Below are positions 5,659 through 7,535 of a stretch of DNA of 7,535 bases, in pieces. The translations under genes and the position numbers were made by a program. The DNA comes from JAYWAM01 sp043782425. Lineage in GTDB: Bacteria > Pseudomonadota > Gammaproteobacteria > Burkholderiales > Usitatibacteraceae. The notes beneath the pieces were generated by a model. It saw only the letters and a list, made by a program, of their open reading frames with translations, had not been told where the DNA came from and did no database searches. The stretch spans positions 1-7,535 of the forward strand of contig JAYWAM010000020.1 of assembly GCA_043782425.1 (NCBI GenBank), written 5' to 3'. The first letter of the stretch is position 1. Every line of letters begins with the position of its first letter.

Positions 5659-6104
5659 TCGCCCCAGATTTGGTCGGTTTTGATGAACCCTTGCTGGCCG
5701 TCGCTATGGCGCACCGCTACCCAGCCATTTGCGACTGGCGCGGTGGATTCGAGCAGGACGTGCTTGCGCGCTGCAAAGACAAGCGACGCGGCGCTATTGG
5801 GTTGGGTAAGCACTTGTGCGCTGTCTGCAATCACAACCAAGTAGCGTTTATCCGTCAAGAACTGGTTTTCAATCCAGGAGATTTCGCCTGTGAAATCGCG
5901 CACCTTGGTCCATTTGTCGAGCTTCACCAGCAACTCAACAGGTTGCTGGCGCCCGATAACGAAGACTTTGTTGGCTTTCTGCGAAGGTGCATCGTAAAGT
6001 ATTGCCGGTCGCTCGCCGACGGAGCGAAATTCGGCGGACGCAAGCGTGCCGACAACAGCACTACAGGCCAAAGCCAAGGCGGCGATCTTGAGCGGCGCGC
6101 GCAT
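5655..6104 (-). CDS. Exported SH3-like domain protein (SH3_4/DUF1058 type)
   Basis: This is a 149-residue secreted or periplasmic protein of unknown role. A signal peptide is clear: basic MRAPLK, a hydrophobic core IAALALACSAVVGTL, and probable cleavage after Ala24 in LASA-EF. Two SH3-like repeats follow. Residues about 27-88 contain PVELLVKLDKWTKVRD and then GEISWIENQFLTDKR, the pattern of the SH3_4 family (COG3807-like). Residues about 90-146 contain NGWVAVRHSDGQQGFIK. The ATG at 6104 is 5 bases after the secB stop. A TTG at 6113 overlapping that stop would add MRF; I prefer the ATG because GAGA precedes it and the signal peptide then begins directly. Its 3' end overlaps gpsA by four bases, so the two are co-translated. 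Such domains often bind cell-wall peptides, but this is not shown here. Confidence 0.85.
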   Translation of the reverse strand: MRAPLKIAALALACSAVVGTLASAEFRSVGERPAILYDAPSQKANKVFVIGRQQPVELLVKLDKWTKVRDFTGEISWIENQFLTDKRYLVVIADSAQVLTQPNSAASLVFAARKHVLLESTAPVANGWVAVRHSDGQQGFIKTDQIWGE

Positions 6105-6109
6105 AAATC

Positions 6110-6592
6110 TCAATGCGTGAGAATGGCGGGCGCTGGCGTCTTGGCTTGTTCTGCGGCGGCCTGTTTTTGCGCCTGGTAGAGCGCCTCAAAATTGACGGGA
6201 TTGAGCAGCACGGGCGGGAAACCGGCACGCACCACGGAATCGGAAATGACCTCGCGCGCGTAGGGGAACAAAATATTCGGGCAGGCAATGCCCAGCACCG
6301 GCTCTATATCTTCCTGTGGAATATTACGTATGGTAAAAATGCCCGCCTGACCGGCTTCGACCAGAAACACCGTCTTTTCGCCGATTTTTGCAGTAACTGT
6401 CACGGTCAGAACCGATTCGTACAATCCCTCTTCTACGTTGGTTGCGCTGTGGTGTAACTGCACATCGACCTGCGGCGCGTCACGTTCCAAAAAAATTTGC
6501 GGCGCGTTGGGAATCTCAAGCGACAGATCTTTTACGTAAAGCTTTTCAATGGAAAAAATCGGCTGTTGTGCTTGATCGGGTGCTTCACTCAT
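6110..6592 (-). CDS. secB: Protein-export chaperone SecB
   Basis: SecB is a cytoplasmic tetrameric chaperone that holds precursor proteins unfolded and passes them to SecA. The protein has 160 residues, the usual size. The family opening QPIFSIEKLYVKDLSLEIP lies at 10-28. Further conserved parts are the QVDVQL strand, YESVLTVTVTAK, FLVEAGQAGIF, and CPNILFPYAREVISD followed by GFPPVLLNPVNFEALY. The C-terminal tail is rich in Ala, Gln and Pro, as is common. A good Shine-Dalgarno AGGA (6602-6599) lies 6 bases before the ATG. It follows grxC after 43 bases and precedes the SH3 gene by 5 bases. The grxC-secB-gpsA order is standard for betaproteobacteria. Confidence 0.98.
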   Translation of the reverse strand: MSEAPDQAQQPIFSIEKLYVKDLSLEIPNAPQIFLERDAPQVDVQLHHSATNVEEGLYESVLTVTVTAKIGEKTVFLVEAGQAGIFTIRNIPQEDIEPVLGIACPNILFPYAREVISDSVVRAGFPPVLLNPVNFEALYQAQKQAAAEQAKTPAPAILTH

Positions 6593-6635
6593 GAAATTTC
6601 CTTTTTGTTGATAGCGTTAATAACAGCGGCATGGT

Positions 6636-6893
6636 TCAGGCGGACAGCAAGGGGGCGAGTTTCCCCGCCCTGTCGAGCGCCGACAAGTCATCGAAACCCC
6701 CGACATGCGTGTCACCGATGTAAATTTGCGGCACAGTGCGGCGGCCGGTTCTTTGTATCATTTCCTCGCGCCGCGCGGGGTCAAGATCAATGCGCACCTT
6801 GTCAATCTCCGCCACGCCCTTCGAGAGCAGCAGTCTCTCCGCCATGTTGCAAAATGGGCAGACCCCGGTCGAATACATAACTATTTTCGCCAA
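6636..6893 (-). CDS. grxC: Glutaredoxin 3, TTG start
   Basis: This is a small thiol-disulfide oxidoreductase that uses glutathione to reduce disulfides and glutathionylated proteins in the cytoplasm. The 85 residues form one thioredoxin fold. The active site is CPFC at 12-15 (more often CPYC in this family), the cis-proline loop is TVPQIYIG at 53-60, and the glutathione-binding GGFDD is at 65-69. The start codon is TTG: GGAG (6904-6901) lies exactly 7 bases before it, the first residues AKIVMYSTGVCPFC align with the family opening, and the nearby ATG at 6898 is out of frame and closes after five codons. The TTG comes one base after the rhodanese stop, indicating coupled translation. Confidence 0.96.
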   Translation of the reverse strand: MAKIVMYSTGVCPFCNMAERLLLSKGVAEIDKVRIDLDPARREEMIQRTGRRTVPQIYIGDTHVGGFDDLSALDRAGKLAPLLSA

Positions 6894-6894
6894 T

Positions 6895-7308
6895 TCATTT
6901 CTCCACAGGAAGACTGGCTTCGCGCCATGCGCCCAGCCCGCCCTTTAGGGCATAGATGTTACTGAAGCCCGCGCCCTTCAGCATGCGCAGCGCGCCGCTG
7001 GATCGCGCACCGCTGGCGCAGGTTACGATGACGGGCTTGTCCTTGAATTTTGTGATTTCATCCAGGCGCTTGGTCAACTCTTTGAGTGGAACGTTCTTGG
7101 ATTTGGGAATTCGTCCGCCGGAAAATTCACTCGGCTCGCGCACATCAAGCACCATGGCATTGCCTTGGTTCATGATGCGTGTCGCCTCAAGCGTGCCGAT
7201 TTGGCGGGCGCCGGACAACAATCCGGCTATGCTCGGCCAGATAAACATGATTGCGCTCGCAAACATTAGTCCGACAAGCAATATATTGTCCCACAGGAAT
7301 TGCGCCAA
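6895..7308 (-). CDS. Membrane-anchored rhodanese-like sulfurtransferase, TTG start
   Basis: This protein has 137 residues: a single N-terminal membrane segment (about 8-28, NILLVGLMFASAIMFIWPSIA) and one rhodanese domain. Rhodaneses carry sulfane sulfur on a cysteine persulfide; the physiological acceptor here is unknown. Seen: NAMVLDVREPSEFSGGRIP at about 50-68, the active-site loop CASGARS at 97-103 with Cys97, and ALKGGLGAWREASLPV at the C-terminus. The open frame extends further upstream to an ATG at 7467, but that extension crosses a hairpin-rich, non-coding-looking stretch. TTG 7308 is preferred because GGAGG (7320-7316) is 7 bases upstream and the family usually begins near QFLxDNILL. 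It is first in the operon with grxC; the membrane anchor faces the domain to one side of the inner membrane, probably the cytoplasm. Confidence 0.93.
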   Translation of the reverse strand: MAQFLWDNILLVGLMFASAIMFIWPSIAGLLSGARQIGTLEATRIMNQGNAMVLDVREPSEFSGGRIPKSKNVPLKELTKRLDEITKFKDKPVIVTCASGARSSGALRMLKGAGFSNIYALKGGLGAWREASLPVEK

Positions 7309-7358
7309 AGCAGTGCCTCCAAAAACCGTACATCTTAGCAGGAAACCTGTTCTCTTAG

Positions 7359-7490
7359 GCTGTAGCCTTGTGCCTTGGAGTGCGAGACTCCAACTGATGT
7401 GGAGTAAGTCCACCGCCGATCCCTTCACAGGAAGGAAAGAAGAAATGGCGGCGCGTAGGGCGGACAAGTCCCCGGGCCTTTGGCTTCAGC
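7359..7490. other. Hairpin cluster, possible structured RNA or leader
   Basis: Three perfect short hairpins occur in 61 bases: 7375-7381/7387-7393 (7 bp, loop gcgag), 7399-7403/7409-7413 (5 bp, loop gtaag) and 7422-7426/7431-7435 (5 bp, loop acag). CCGCC 7413-7417 can pair with GGCGG 7447-7451 around the third. An outer stem pairs 7359-7367 with 7482-7490 at 8 of 9 positions. On the minus strand this lies just upstream of the rhodanese ribosome binding site, so it could be a leader structure or a separate RNA. No family was recognised with confidence, and no promoter is clear on either strand. Confidence 0.3.
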
Positions 7491-7492
7491 AG

Positions 7493-7535
7493 GCGTAGGA
7501 TGGGTTGAGCGCAGCGATACCCATCACCGTCTCCA
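7493..7535 (+). repeat. REP element, copy C, running into the window end
   Basis: GTAG (7495-7498) is followed by the GATGGGT/ACCCATC hairpin and then ccgtctcca to the last base. Bases 7495-7535 are identical to the reverse complement of 3298-3338, the REP upstream of the RAYT remnant. In that copy the transposase start codon follows 29 bases further on. By analogy the plus strand beyond this window should enter a RAYT gene or remnant. Confidence 0.85.

Noticed and set aside
7332..7361. Rhodanese operon promoter using TAAGAT (7337-7332)
   Set aside because: The -10 match is fair, but no hexamer at 16-18 bases upstream resembles a -35 box (GCCTAA, AGCCTA or CCTAAG).
7309..7467. 53-codon N-terminal extension of the rhodanese from ATG 7467
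   Set aside because: It crosses the hairpin cluster and has no family similarity I recognise. TTG 7308 has a strong GGAGG at ideal spacing and matches the usual N-terminus.
7345..7493. 6S RNA (ssrS) on the minus strand
   Set aside because: Local resemblance (AAGGCTACAGCC after a hairpin) is suggestive, but the length of about 145 bases is short, the conserved CCTGAGCCGAT is missing and no promoter is seen. It is kept only as an unclassified hairpin cluster.

Overview
The window looks like a chromosomal segment of a betaproteobacterium. The gene order rhodanese - grxC - secB - (SH3 protein) - gpsA, the asmA - mutY pair and a tRNA-Gly(CCC) with encoded CCA all point that way. A Nitrosomonadales/Gallionellales-type lineage is a guess from the repeat families and gene order, not a demonstrated assignment. 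Most of the DNA is ordinary housekeeping sequence; the accessory part is small (about 2925-4671) and dominated by palindromic repeats.

Left part (1-2924), all on the minus strand: tRNA-Gly(CCC) at 2851-2924, then an asmA-family gene starting 9 nt after the tRNA, then mutY, whose ATG overlaps the asmA stop (ATGA). The AsmA protein is short (488 aa) and stops where the conserved C-terminal part of the family would begin. Downstream of mutY there is no gene, only a 30-bp-arm inverted repeat (156-232) and unremarkable sequence to the left edge.

Middle part (2925-4671): a probable tRNA promoter; then a decayed REP-associated tyrosine transposase (RAYT) fragment on the minus strand, bracketed by two inverted REP copies that each carry a GTAG foot; then a different short palindrome; then a plus-strand SMC/ABC-type ATPase of 245 aa (COG3910-like), preceded by a possible 30-codon leader ORF; then a 101-bp palindromic element with 31-bp arms. 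The ATPase sits alone between repeats and is less GC-rich than the genes around it.

Right part (4672-7308), all on the minus strand: a tight operon transcribed rhodanese -> grxC -> secB -> SH3-domain exported protein -> gpsA. It combines sulfur/thiol handling (membrane-anchored rhodanese, glutaredoxin 3), the protein-export chaperone SecB, an exported SH3 protein and glycerol-3-phosphate dehydrogenase for phospholipid synthesis. Rhodanese and GrxC both start with TTG, each 7 nt after a good Shine-Dalgarno sequence.

Right edge (7309-7535): no convincing gene. There is a cluster of three perfect short hairpins enclosed by a longer imperfect stem (7359-7490), possibly a structured RNA, and then a third REP copy running into the window end. 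That copy matches the one upstream of the RAYT fragment over 41 bp, including sequence beyond the REP, so another RAYT copy probably begins just outside the window on the plus strand. I found no CRISPR array, no complete insertion sequence and no multi-gene system clearly new to biology. The most notable items are the REP/RAYT relic, the shortened AsmA, the tRNA-asmA junction and the hairpin cluster.
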